A DNA stretch of 64,000 nt from Anaerolineae bacterium (lineage in GTDB: Bacteria; Chloroflexota; Anaerolineae; Aggregatilineales; UBA2796). The position numbers and the translations under genes were made by a program. The notes under the pieces are model-generated. The model ran no database searches. It saw only the letters and a list, made by a program, of their open reading frames with translations, and had not been told where the DNA came from. Shown here in pieces: positions 26,620 through 35,489 of this stretch. Location: positions 1-64,000 of the forward strand of contig JAHBVK010000012.1 of NCBI GenBank assembly GCA_019637555.1. Reading direction: 5' to 3'. The first letter of the stretch is position 1. Each line of letters begins with the position of its first letter.

Positions 26620-27879
26620 CTATCGAAAAGTTTGATGTTTGCGGTACATATGCGGAGAAACCTGAAAGGTGCGCTTGAACAACGTATAAAAATGATTCAA
26701 GCTCTGAAATCCCGCCAGTTCCGCGATCCGCTCGATGGTGTGATCGGTGGTTGAAAGTAGCTGCGCACTGTATTGCAAACGCAGTTGATTCAAGTGATCT
26801 GTGAAGCGCTTGCCGAATACCTGCCGAAACTGATGCGAGAAGTAGTTGGGATCAAGTCCCACCACATCAGCAACTTGTGCTACAGAGAGATTTTCGCGGA
26901 AATGATCCTGAAGGTAGCGCAATGCCAGTTCCCAACGCTCGGCGGTTGGTGTCAACTTGGTCGATGAGGCACGTACTACTAGTGTTGGTGTCGCCAGCAA
27001 CTGATACGGCGACACCTCTTCGCCTTCATGGCGCAGACGGTAAAGCAGTCGTTCTACTGCCATCCGTCCCGATTGCCGCAGATCGACGCGCACGGTGGTC
27101 AGCGGGATGCTAGTCAGGGAGTAAGGCAGCGCATCATCGTAGCCTACTAGGGCAATATCATCGGGTATGCTCAGCCCCATATCCTGAATACATTCGATCA
27201 CTTCGCTTGCCAGCCAATCAGCACAGATAAACAGTGCCTTCGGCAGTTCAGGTTGCGCTAGAAATTCCCGAATCAAAGGCAAGCGGTCCCGACGATCTGA
27301 GTCGGTCAAGCCGTATGGCAGCGCCAGTATCCAGTTTTCTCTGATCGGCAAATTCGCTTGCTGCAATGCATCGCGGAATGCCTGATGCCGTTCGGTGACT
27401 GCCTCAATCGCTGGTATCAGAGTTAGGTGTCCAATATCTCGATGACCGAGCTGAATCAAATGCCGAACAGCGGACATTGCGCCGCCATAATCATCACCGG
27501 AGATGTAATCAAGCTGCGGGATCGGTTTGCGATCTCCGACCTGAACACAAGGACATTTAGCGACGATTTGGGCATATAAGTCGAGGTTTGCTGGGGAATG
27601 ATCCCACAGGAAAATGCAGCCTTGCACTTGTGCATCACAGATCGCTTGCAACAAGATGCGCTCGCGATCAGGGGAACGGTGGAAATCAAGAGTGATCAGT
27701 TGGTAGCCCTGTGAAAAGGCAGTCTGATTCGCGCCAGCGGCAACTTCGCCCACGTACCAGTGAGATAAATCTTGTGCCAGCATAATGACCGTCTTGTCGT
27801 GGCAGCGATCCAGAAATGCGCTCAGACCGCGCACCGTAACATCGGAACGATCAATTGCTAAAGGAACAGATGCATTCAT
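26620..27879 (-). CDS. LacI-type sensor fused to AraC-type HTH (XylR-like regulator)
   Basis: A 419-residue regulator. Residues about 30-305 form a PurR/LacI-type ligand-binding domain (HRDIGHLTLIPA; LVGYDDALPYSLTSIPLTTVRVD), and about 315-418 an AraC family double helix-turn-helix (LSVAQVADVVGLDPNYFSHQF; IERIAELAGFQSLNHFYTLFKRTF). This is the architecture of E. coli XylR, which activates sugar operons when sugar binds. It heads the minus-strand sugar cluster and is the obvious local regulator. Upstream, 27880-28081 contains no gene and should hold its promoter and operators. Confidence 0.93.
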   Translation of the reverse strand: MNASVPLAIDRSDVTVRGLSAFLDRCHDKTVIMLAQDLSHWYVGEVAAGANQTAFSQGYQLITLDFHRSPDRERILLQAICDAQVQGCIFLWDHSPANLDLYAQIVAKCPCVQVGDRKPIPQLDYISGDDYGGAMSAVRHLIQLGHRDIGHLTLIPAIEAVTERHQAFRDALQQANLPIRENWILALPYGLTDSDRRDRLPLIREFLAQPELPKALFICADWLASEVIECIQDMGLSIPDDIALVGYDDALPYSLTSIPLTTVRVDLRQSGRMAVERLLYRLRHEGEEVSPYQLLATPTLVVRASSTKLTPTAERWELALRYLQDHFRENLSVAQVADVVGLDPNYFSHQFRQVFGKRFTDHLNQLRLQYSAQLLSTTDHTIERIAELAGFQSLNHFYTLFKRTFQVSPHMYRKHQTFR

Positions 27880-28081
27880 TTTTCGACCTGCACAAAAGCA
27901 CTAGTTGATCAGTAAAAACTTCTACGCTCGTTGATTGCCAAGTAAGACTGAAATGGTACGAGCAGGCTATCAGAGCAGGTGAAATTAACCTCGCTTTTGT
28001 TCTTGAATATAATTTTTCGGGGCATGAATGTCAACAAACCCTCATCAAAAATGATCCTCCATTCGTCGGATATTAACCCTC

Positions 28082-28110
28082 TTGACGTTACCGCTCGCCT
28101 CCTTTAGAAT
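28082..28110 (+). promoter_or_regulatory. strong sigma70-type promoter
   Basis: TTGACG (28082-28087) and TAGAAT (28105-28110) are separated by exactly 17 bp, giving five of six matches in each box. Transcription would start near 28117, about 275 bp ahead of the ABC-F gene. Confidence 0.65.
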
Positions 28111-28116
28111 GAGCTT

Positions 28117-28341
28117 ATCGCTCGTGGCGAAGTGTAACACTTTGTCATCCGCGACTATCGTCAACTGAGTCTGGATGAAGCTAATGACAGGTTTGGTTAA
28201 TAATCGCTAGTCCCCAACGGTGGACTTCCACGGTTATCTTGACCATGCCTGCTGCCTGATTCCAATGACTTACGGGTCATAGCTCACAGCTCCATTTCGG
28301 TTCAGATCGCGCCGCACGGAAGCCTCCGTCGGCGCGTTTTT
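28117..28341 (+). ncRNA. structured leader or small RNA ending in a terminator
   Basis: The 28117-28341 stretch lies between a strong promoter and a strong terminator and is rich in small inverted repeats (for example AAGTG/CACTT near 28130 and GTGG/CCAC near 28230). Because the terminator precedes the ABC-F gene by 50 bp, the RNA could be an attenuator leader for that gene or a separate small RNA of about 225 nt. A possible 11-codon open frame, MKLMTGLVNNR, lies at 28175-28210 and might act as a sensing leader peptide, but its ribosome site is weak. No T-box or known riboswitch motif was recognised. Confidence 0.45.
28308..28341 (+). terminator. rho-independent terminator upstream of the ABC-F gene
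   Basis: A GC-rich stem, CGCGCCG (28308-28314) with CGGCGCG (28330-28336), continues after one bulged base as ACGGA/TCCGT closing an AGCC loop, and is followed by five T residues. It lies 50 bp before the ABC-F start codon, where either premature termination or the end of a small RNA is expected. Confidence 0.8.
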
Positions 28342-28391
28342 GATTCCGCTAATCCGCTGATACACAAGTTATCACTATGAGGTGAGCATAT

Positions 28392-30053
28392 ATGGCTGAA
28401 CAAGTCTTAGAACTTCACAACATCACTAAAACCTACGGCGCAAAGGTCATCCTTGATCGCGTGTCGTTAATAATCAACCGCAAAGACCGGATCGGACTGG
28501 TGGGCGAGAACGGCGCAGGTAAAACCACCTTCGCCGCCATTATCATGGGCGAGATCAAGCCGGATGAAGGTGACATCCGCCCGACACCCGGACTAGAGAT
28601 CGGCTATCTGCCGCAGGAGGCAGGCTTTGATGAATCACTGACCGTCGCGCAATTCTTGGAAAACGCGATGGGTGGCTTGGAACTGCTGCGTACGCAGATG
28701 ACGGAGTTGGAGACGCACTTAGCCGCGCCAGCACTCAGTGCCGCCGCCATGAGCGATCTACTGGATCGTTACGGCGTGGTACAAGATGAGTTCGCCCGTC
28801 GTGGAGGCTACGACTCCGAACATCAGATGGATCAAGTATTGGCGGGTCTCGATCTTGCGTACATCGATCCCACTCGTTTGGCATCCACTCTCAGCGGAGG
28901 CGAGAAGACTCGCTTGGCATTAGCGGGTCTGCTGCTGCGATCACCGTTGCTGCTGATCCTTGACGAGCCGACCAATCATCTGGACATAGCAGCACTGGAA
29001 TGGTTGGAGAATTACCTGAGTTCTTATGCAGGGGCGCTGCTGGCAATATCGCATGACCGTCGCTTCCTGAATGAGGTCGTCAACCAGATCGTTGAGCTGA
29101 CGCCGCACGATCACAGGTTCACAGTCTTTCACGGCAACTATGACGCCTTTGCCTCTGAACGTGAGCGACTGCACGACCAGCAGCAAGAGGCTTACGAGGC
29201 ACAGCAAGAGGAGATCAAAACGCTGCAACGCCAGATCAAGATGACCCATCACAATGCTGGCTCAGGACGTCCGCCTTCCGATAACGACAAGTTTGCCAAA
29301 GGCTTCTTCATGGGCAGAAATGATGTCCTCAAGAGCCGCGAACTAAAGCAGTACAAACGCAAACTGGAAGAACTGCTGGAAAATCCCATCGAACGTCCAT
29401 CGCATGGCTGGTCGATCAACCCCGACTTTGCGCCCGATGAATTGGTCAGCCGGGATGTGATCCGGATCAACCACCTCTCCAAGTCTTTCGATGGTCGCGT
29501 GCTGTTCGATGACATCACAGCAGTGATCACGGCTGGCGAACGAGTGGTGCTGCAAGGACCAAATGGTGTCGGCAAAACCACGCTGCTCAAGATCATCCTT
29601 GGGCTAGAATCGCCTGATTGCGGTGAGGTGCGAGTCGCATCCGGTGCCCAGATCGGCTATCTCGATCAAGAACAGGAGTCACTTGATCCCAACGAAACGG
29701 TTTTGCAGGCTTATAGTCGTGGCTTGATAGGCTCGGAGACAGAGCATCGTTCCAGTCTGCACAAGTATGGACTGTTTTCCGATGAACAGGCGCTTCAGCA
29801 GATCGGCAACCTCAGTGTGGGGATGCGGCGCAAACTGCAAATCGCGCGGATGGTTGGTACGCGGGCAAATGTACTAGTCCTAGACGAACCAACCAATCAC
29901 CTCGATCTCGAAAGTGTGGAAAATTTCGAGCGTGCGCTGCGCGAGTTTCCCGGTACAGTGTTCGCCATCTCACATGACCGCACTTTTGCCGAGCACGTCG
30001 CTACCGCCATCTGGACGATCCAGGATCATCATCTGGTGGTCACACCACGCTAG
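28392..30053 (+). CDS. ABC-F family ATPase
   Basis: A 553-residue soluble protein with two ABC domains joined by a charged linker. Domain 1: GENGAGKTT, LSGGEKTRLALAG and LLILDEPTNHLD. Domain 2: GPNGVGKTT, LSVGMRRKLQIAR (an altered signature) and VLVLDEPTNHLD. There are no membrane segments, so it should act on the ribosome like EttA, Uup or the antibiotic-protection ABC-F proteins. The helical interdomain region runs roughly residues 245-345. The start has a clear GAGGTGAG site. The leader with terminator just upstream would suit an antibiotic-induced member, but housekeeping function is equally possible. Confidence 0.93.
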   Translation: MAEQVLELHNITKTYGAKVILDRVSLIINRKDRIGLVGENGAGKTTFAAIIMGEIKPDEGDIRPTPGLEIGYLPQEAGFDESLTVAQFLENAMGGLELLRTQMTELETHLAAPALSAAAMSDLLDRYGVVQDEFARRGGYDSEHQMDQVLAGLDLAYIDPTRLASTLSGGEKTRLALAGLLLRSPLLLILDEPTNHLDIAALEWLENYLSSYAGALLAISHDRRFLNEVVNQIVELTPHDHRFTVFHGNYDAFASERERLHDQQQEAYEAQQEEIKTLQRQIKMTHHNAGSGRPPSDNDKFAKGFFMGRNDVLKSRELKQYKRKLEELLENPIERPSHGWSINPDFAPDELVSRDVIRINHLSKSFDGRVLFDDITAVITAGERVVLQGPNGVGKTTLLKIILGLESPDCGEVRVASGAQIGYLDQEQESLDPNETVLQAYSRGLIGSETEHRSSLHKYGLFSDEQALQQIGNLSVGMRRKLQIARMVGTRANVLVLDEPTNHLDLESVENFERALREFPGTVFAISHDRTFAEHVATAIWTIQDHHLVVTPR

Positions 30054-30067
30054 TAAATGTAGGCTGT

Positions 30068-30096
30068 AGCCCGAAGGATTAACTTAACTTCGGGCT
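30068..30096. terminator. terminator hairpin between ABC-F and HAD genes
   Basis: A 9-bp stem, AGCCCGAAG (30068-30076) with CTTCGGGCT (30088-30096), lies 15 bp after the ABC-F stop. The loop contains the stop codon of the convergent HAD gene. It can serve both strands. Confidence 0.55.
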
Positions 30097-30893
30097 GCCG
30101 CTTTCCATCCCTCTAATATCCCTGCCAGACTCGCGTATACGCCGTCAGCCTGCCGATCCTCCGGTACAACTTTAGTCTCATCAGCAGTTACGCCAGTCAG
30201 TACTAGCGCCGTTTTCATGCCGACGCCTTTCGCACCGAGGATGTCCGACTCCGGCCTATCGCCGATCATCAGCGCTTCATCGGCGTGGACGCCCAATCGT
30301 TCGAGGATTACGCGAAACATCATTGGTTGCGGTTTGCCCATGATCAACGGCGCAACACCAGTCATCGTTTGCAGCGCACCAAGAAATGCCCCACTGCCGG
30401 GGATCACCTTGCCACCGGGAATCGGCAGCGTCACGTCACCATTCGTGCCGATGAACTGTGCGCCCGCCAGAATCCGCTGTCCGGCGATTCGTAAGCGATC
30501 GTAGGTCAGCCGCAAGTCCAGCCCCACGACCACGACTTTCGCTTCCTCTGGATCAAGCACATAACCACACTCGATCAACGTCGTTTCCACCGCTTCGCTG
30601 CCGAGCACATACATCGGTGTATCGCGCGGATACCGTTCGCGCAGGTATTCCGCAGTTACTACAACCGAAGTAATGATCTGCTCCGGCGTGATTGGGACCC
30701 CTAGCGCACTCACGCGATCTACATACTGTTGTACTGTCCGTGTGCTGTTATTGGTCGCCAGCGCATACGGAATGCCCTGCTGGTGCAAGTACTGGAACAA
30801 CTCTGGCGTACCGGGCAATGTTTCTTCACCACGCCACAATACGCCATCCATGTCCGCGACGACTGCGCGAATCTGCGTCAGATCAATACTCAT
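30084..30893 (-). CDS. HAD-IIA family phosphatase (NagD-like)
   Basis: A 269-residue HAD hydrolase of the IIA cap type. The nucleophile motif is DMDGVLWRG, motif II is LATNNST, the lysine is in IMGKPQPM, and motif IV is MIGDRPESDILGAKG. Such enzymes remove phosphate from nucleotides, pyridoxal phosphate, glycerol phosphate or p-nitrophenyl phosphate. The start codon overlaps the end of the DUF1028 gene by 4 bp, so the two are translationally coupled. Confidence 0.93.
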   Translation of the reverse strand: MSIDLTQIRAVVADMDGVLWRGEETLPGTPELFQYLHQQGIPYALATNNSTRTVQQYVDRVSALGVPITPEQIITSVVVTAEYLRERYPRDTPMYVLGSEAVETTLIECGYVLDPEEAKVVVVGLDLRLTYDRLRIAGQRILAGAQFIGTNGDVTLPIPGGKVIPGSGAFLGALQTMTGVAPLIMGKPQPMMFRVILERLGVHADEALMIGDRPESDILGAKGVGMKTALVLTGVTADETKVVPEDRQADGVYASLAGILEGWKAAARS

Positions 30894-31756
30894 TTTGGAA
30901 AACGCTCCCGCAGAAAGTCCAAAACCACCGGATCGATCAACTCTGCGTGATCGTCGGGCGACCAGCGTTCCTCTAAATTCTCCACACCGACCAATTCCCA
31001 GAAGGCGTCTTTCGTCGTTTCATCCCACATGCCATTAATCGCGCCACCGTAATGCCCTAGATGCTTGAGCAACCCCTGCAATTCGCTGGCAATTGTCTTA
31101 TCGATAGGTATCCGTGTAGATACTTCCGATTTACCAAAATACAGATGGTGAAGCTTGGCGAGTTCCCTCAGTCGCATCACGGGATCAGGGTGATCATCCA
31201 CGCGCAGATCGATATAGCGATCATTGTCACCGCCATAGCCGCCGTTCTCCTTGACTACTAGCACGCCCGCACTTTGTCGCCCCCGCCGATCACCACCTGC
31301 ACGATCTCCTGCTAGCAGCGCTACGATCAGACGATCCGCCAGTTCACCCGACGCGCTGCGATACGCCGCAGCCATCTCCTCTAGCACTTGCCGACCAACG
31401 AGAATATTGCCCTGACAGGTGAAACCCTCGCCCACTAGATGCCCCTTATAGTCGAAGCAGTCCTCGCCGGTGTGTGCAGCAGCGTTACCCTTTGCATCGA
31501 CCACGCCGACCTGCCGATCCTCGGCATCCTCATCGGTGGAGAGCAGCTTCGCCAGCATTTCCTCTGCCGAAAGTCCACCCGCCATTAGCGCCAAGCCATC
31601 AGCACCAAAGCTGACCTTTGCGAACGCCTGTGTTGCCACTGCACCAGCACTTGCCCGTGCCCAACTCACTACCGCCGGAGCAGCCAGAAACTTGCTGGCG
31701 ACAGCAACACCCCATGCTTGCTCATCGCGGCTGTAGGCGACAATCGAAAACGTCAT
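30890..31756 (-). CDS. DUF1028 protein with C-terminal peptidoglycan-binding-like domain
   Basis: A 288-residue protein. Residues about 1-205 are DUF1028: TFSIVAYSRDEQAWGVAVAS at the start, a GADGLALMAGGLSAEEML helix and AHTGEDCFDYKGHLVGEGFTC. The family is thought to have an Ntn-hydrolase-like fold. The C-terminal 75 residues (LQGLLKHLGHYGGAINGMWD) match the short peptidoglycan-binding-like domain often attached to it. There is no signal peptide, so a cytoplasmic role is likely despite that domain's name. It overlaps the HAD gene by 4 bp and has a GGAG site. Confidence 0.85.
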   Translation of the reverse strand: MTFSIVAYSRDEQAWGVAVASKFLAAPAVVSWARASAGAVATQAFAKVSFGADGLALMAGGLSAEEMLAKLLSTDEDAEDRQVGVVDAKGNAAAHTGEDCFDYKGHLVGEGFTCQGNILVGRQVLEEMAAAYRSASGELADRLIVALLAGDRAGGDRRGRQSAGVLVVKENGGYGGDNDRYIDLRVDDHPDPVMRLRELAKLHHLYFGKSEVSTRIPIDKTIASELQGLLKHLGHYGGAINGMWDETTKDAFWELVGVENLEERWSPDDHAELIDPVVLDFLRERFPK

Positions 31757-31800
31757 ATTTTTCTCCAGTCAATTGCCATGAGTAATGTATTTTTCACGCG

Positions 31801-31825
31801 TTACTCATCACTCATTGCTCGTCAC
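31801..31825. repeat. tandem 7-mers related to those at 9170
   Basis: TTACTCATC, ACTCATT and GCTCGTC follow one another, again with a 7-base period and the ACTCRTY-like core. The left part also pairs with ATGAGTAA at 31778-31785 to form an 8-bp stem (31801-31808). It lies in the divergent gap between the DUF1028 and Clp-RF genes. Confidence 0.45.
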
Positions 31826-31921
31826 TATCTTTTTCTTTCCTCTCCCCATCATACCGAAATGTTAGCGGGTAAACGAAAGATTAATGCTTTGAAAAATTCA
31901 CGAATAAATGGACAGGGTGTC

Positions 31922-31950
31922 TGGAAAATCATATATCTTTCTGCTACACT
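31922..31950 (+). promoter_or_regulatory. putative promoter of the Clp-RF fusion gene
   Basis: TGGAAA (31922-31927) and TACACT (31945-31950) are 17 bp apart, with four of six consensus matches each. Transcription would begin near 31957, leaving a short 5' leader that includes the GTGAGGA ribosome site before the ATG at 31981. Confidence 0.4.
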
Positions 31951-31980
31951 GAAAATCCAGACTGTGCGGGTGAGGACAAC

Positions 31981-34900
31981 ATGAAGTTCAAGTTTCACCT
32001 GTTCGTGCAGAAGCACCAGAACCGAACATACACGGTTACGGTGCTGCCGTTCGGTGATTTAACGAGCTTCGGCATCAACTTCGATGAGATCAAGAGTGAA
32101 CTCAGCGAGGCTATCAAAGAGCGTGTCCGCAGCACCCCGCCCCAGCATCTGCAGCACCTCGAATTCGATCCGCGTATCGGGCTGCAAAAAGTCACTGTGA
32201 CGCTGCGTCCGGCGGATCGCAAAAACGCCCGGAAACGCCGCGAACAAGTGAAGATGGTTTTCAGCGTCCTCGTCAAACCCGAAGATGACGGACAGCTACT
32301 TGTGACTGTACCTAAGCTGGGTCAGCCTGCACTCTCCTTCTATGTCTTCAATAAGGATGAACTGGAACAGCAAGCCTCCGTTGAGATCGCCGCATGGCTG
32401 GATGGCGTCCCGCTGGAGCGGTTGATCGAGTATCGCCATGCCCGCAGCGAAACGCTGGAAACAATGGAGATCGATATACCGCTGCGGAAGTCGAAAGATC
32501 AAGACGAAGATGCAGCGCTGAAACGCGATGAATCCTTCTGGGCGCTGCGCGAAGTCGGCGTCAACATGACGGCGCAGGCTGCGGAAGGGCGCTTCCGTCG
32601 CACTTACCGACGGGATCTACTGGTCGATGAATTGCTGCGCACGGTGATCGGTTCTCGGCATAACAGCATCCTACTTACAGGTGCCAGCGAAGTTGGTAAG
32701 ACAGCAGTGCTACACGAATTGGTGCGCCGCATCCAGCGCAAGGAATGCGATGAAAAGCTGCACGATCGCCAGGTCTGGATGCTCACGCCGGATCGACTGA
32801 TCGCGGGTGCTCAGTACATTGGTACTTGGGAAGAACGCATCAAGGACATCACCAACGAATGCCGCGTCAAGCAGCACATTCTCTACGTCGAGGATTTGCC
32901 CGGCTTGCTGGAAGTTGGGCGCTGGTCGAAAAGTGACTCTAACATCGGCATGGCGCTGCGCCCCTACGTCGCCGCTGGCGAGGTGATCATTATCGGAGAG
33001 AGCAGCCCCGAACGGCTGACGATGGGCATGAACACGGGTAGCAGCTTCATGAATCTGTTCCGCGTCTTCAATGTGGATGCACTAGCGGAAGATGAGACGC
33101 TCTCCGTTCTCAATAATGTCGCCCGCGATCTCGAACGCGAACTTGATCTGCGCATTGAGCCGAAAGCGTTGGAGACAACGATCACGCTGTCGCGTCGCTT
33201 CCTGCCCTATCGTGCCTTCCCCGGTAAAGCGATCCGCTTGCTGGAAGAAACGGTTGCCGATGCCAACAAGAAATTTGTACCGCGTCCCGATAATAGCGGC
33301 ACCTTTGGGACGACGGGCAGTTTATTGGCGCGGATCGGCACTCAACCACGCCTAACAGTCAGTCGCAATCTTGTGATCAACACCTTCAGCCGCCAATCGG
33401 GATTGCCAGAATTCATCGTTAACGACGATCTTCAACTACGACTCGATGAAGCGGAACAATTCTTCCGTGATCGCATCATCGGGCAGGATCAAGCGCTTGA
33501 AGCGATGATCAACATGATCGCCACCATCAAGGCAGGTCTGAACGATCCTAAGAAACCATTGGGAACTTTCCTGTTCATCGGACCAACGGGCGTTGGCAAG
33601 ACCGAGATGGCAAAGACCCTCGCGACCTATCTGTTCGGTGATCCCGCCCGTATGATTCGTTTCGACATGAGCGAGTACGGCAGTCTCGACGGTGTATCCC
33701 GTCTGATCGGTGCGTTCACCACTGAAGGCGAACTGACCCGCCGCGTGCGCGAACAGCCATTCTGCGTTGTCTTGCTGGACGAATTCGAAAAAGCCGATCC
33801 GCGCATCTACGACATTTTCCTGCAAGTCTTGGGCGAAGGTCGCCTCACCGATGCGCGTGGCAAGACCACCTCGTTCCACAACGCCATTATCATCTTGACC
33901 AGCAACTTGGGTTCTGGTCAGAAGCAGACTCGTCCACGTGGTTTCAGCACTGGCGATGAGGTCGATCACGATCTGATCACGACTTCGTTGACGCAGCACT
34001 ACAAAGCGCAGATCGAGCGCTATTTCCGTCCGGAGTTCGTCAACCGCATCGATCAGATCGTCACCTTCACGCAGCTAACACGTCCCGCGCTGCGCCAGAT
34101 CGCCACCCGCGAACTGAGCGAAATCCTGCGCCGTGATGGTATTCAGCGTCGCAATATGCCTGTAGAGATCGCGGACTCGGTGATCGAATTGGTGTTGGAG
34201 GAAGGTTACAGTCCTGTTTATGGAGCGCGTCCGCTGAAACGCGAGATCGAACGGTTGGTCGTCGCACCGATGGCACGGGTACTTTCCGAGACTCGCGGCG
34301 CCAAGCAAAAACTGCTGCGTCTCAGCGCCGAAGCTGGACATTTGCAGATTGAAACTGTGCCTATCGAAGAAGCGCCAGCAGAAATGGTCACGCTCACCGC
34401 CTCAGGTAGCGATGCCGAAAAACGGCGCATGGATGTTCCCGCGCTGATCGAGGCGTTAGCTGCACTGCGCCGCAAACTGGCGGATTGGGTCAACAGCGAT
34501 CCGATCCGCGAGATGCAGCACGAGAAAGTGCATTTGCTAGAACAGACGCAGAAGCCAGACTTCTGGCAGAACAGCGACGAAGCCCGCAACGGTATGTCTC
34601 GCTTCTATTTCGTGGATCGCTTGCTCTCGCGGCTGAACGATCTGGTCGAACGCGCTGAATATCTGGAAGATTTCGCCAGTATGATCGATAAAGAACGTGC
34701 CATCAGCTACCAGTCCGATCTGGCGCGGGATTACGAGGCTCTGCACCTGCAGGTCAGTTTCCTTGACATCGAATTGATGACGGCGCATCTGCCGCACCGC
34801 AACCAGACGATCCTCTTGATCCGTCCGTTCAGCGATCAGCCCTTCGCTTCAAGTGCGACAAACGATACATGGGCGCGCCAGCTAGCCACGATGTATCTAC

Positions 34901-35475
34901 ATTGGGCGGAGCGCAAAGGCTACGAATACGATCTCTACATGCTCGATTCCAAAGAGGGTGTTCCTGGCGGGATGAACTTCGCGTTGGTCAACGGCGGAAA
35001 CTTCGCCGATTTGCAGGAGAAGTTCGCAGCGCACACCGCCTCGCCGGAGATCGCCTTATTCGTGCGTGGAACCAACGCTTTCGGCTTTCTCAAGGGTGAA
35101 CGCGGACTCCACCGACTGCACGGACGCGATAGCAGTTCACAGGATCAACTGGCATTGGTGCGCGTGTTCGCCATCCCAGACGGCAAATCCGTTCCCCGTT
35201 GGCTGCGCGATTATCAATTCATCAAGTCGGAGATCATGGAAGGGCGGCGTCCTGAACCCGAATCGGAGACGCGCAAACCCGGCTACACCATCATCCGCGA
35301 CTACAGCCTCGATAAAACCGAGCGTTACGCCCGCGATCTGCGTACTGGCGTGCGGCTGACGGACACCAAATCGGTCTTCGGTGGCGCGATGGACGAATTC
35401 ATCCTTGCCTATCTCCGCACACAAGACTCCACGATCCTCTGGGAAGATCGCTATCCGCCAACCTTCCCTTACTAA
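31981..35475 (+). CDS. double-AAA+ Clp-like ATPase fused to a GGQ-less release-factor-2-like domain
   Basis: A 1164-residue protein with three parts. Residues about 1-150 are a non-Clp_N N-terminal domain I do not recognise. Residues about 190-800 hold two Clp/Hsp100 AAA+ modules: AAA1 with TGASEVGKT and pore tyrosine loop GAQYIGTWEER, but a weak Walker B (LYVEDLPG); AAA2 with GPTGVGKTEM (near 536), LLDEFEKA and sensor-2 PVYGARPLKREI. The AAA2 pore loop (GYVG in ClpB) is missing: LIGA runs straight into FTTEGEL. Residues about 817-1160 resemble RF2: a PCRF-like helical part, FLKGERGLHRLH, then RDYSLDK...DLRTGVRLTDTKSVFGG. The GGQ loop and SPF motif are absent. It has a good GAGG site and no cotranscribed neighbours. 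Confidence 0.88.
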   Translation: MKFKFHLFVQKHQNRTYTVTVLPFGDLTSFGINFDEIKSELSEAIKERVRSTPPQHLQHLEFDPRIGLQKVTVTLRPADRKNARKRREQVKMVFSVLVKPEDDGQLLVTVPKLGQPALSFYVFNKDELEQQASVEIAAWLDGVPLERLIEYRHARSETLETMEIDIPLRKSKDQDEDAALKRDESFWALREVGVNMTAQAAEGRFRRTYRRDLLVDELLRTVIGSRHNSILLTGASEVGKTAVLHELVRRIQRKECDEKLHDRQVWMLTPDRLIAGAQYIGTWEERIKDITNECRVKQHILYVEDLPGLLEVGRWSKSDSNIGMALRPYVAAGEVIIIGESSPERLTMGMNTGSSFMNLFRVFNVDALAEDETLSVLNNVARDLERELDLRIEPKALETTITLSRRFLPYRAFPGKAIRLLEETVADANKKFVPRPDNSGTFGTTGSLLARIGTQPRLTVSRNLVINTFSRQSGLPEFIVNDDLQLRLDEAEQFFRDRIIGQDQALEAMINMIATIKAGLNDPKKPLGTFLFIGPTGVGKTEMAKTLATYLFGDPARMIRFDMSEYGSLDGVSRLIGAFTTEGELTRRVREQPFCVVLLDEFEKADPRIYDIFLQVLGEGRLTDARGKTTSFHNAIIILTSNLGSGQKQTRPRGFSTGDEVDHDLITTSLTQHYKAQIERYFRPEFVNRIDQIVTFTQLTRPALRQIATRELSEILRRDGIQRRNMPVEIADSVIELVLEEGYSPVYGARPLKREIERLVVAPMARVLSETRGAKQKLLRLSAEAGHLQIETVPIEEAPAEMVTLTASGSDAEKRRMDVPALIEALAALRRKLADWVNSDPIREMQHEKVHLLEQTQKPDFWQNSDEARNGMSRFYFVDRLLSRLNDLVERAEYLEDFASMIDKERAISYQSDLARDYEALHLQVSFLDIELMTAHLPHRNQTILLIRPFSDQPFASSATNDTWARQLATMYLHWAERKGYEYDLYMLDSKEGVPGGMNFALVNGGNFADLQEKFAAHTASPEIALFVRGTNAFGFLKGERGLHRLHGRDSSSQDQLALVRVFAIPDGKSVPRWLRDYQFIKSEIMEGRRPEPESETRKPGYTIIRDYSLDKTERYARDLRTGVRLTDTKSVFGGAMDEFILAYLRTQDSTILWEDRYPPTFPY

Positions 35476-35489
35476 ATCTATAGGAGCTT

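Noticed and set aside
28109-28168. 19-codon peptide starting at ATG 28109
   Set aside because: Its start codon lies inside the -10 box, so it would not be in the transcript.
28941-29252. 103-codon minus-strand frame in the ABC-F gene
   Set aside because: Antisense shadow of conserved ATPase motifs.
33436-33999. 187-codon open frame on the minus strand
   Set aside because: Antisense to the AAA2 part of the Clp-RF gene; a shadow of its codon bias.
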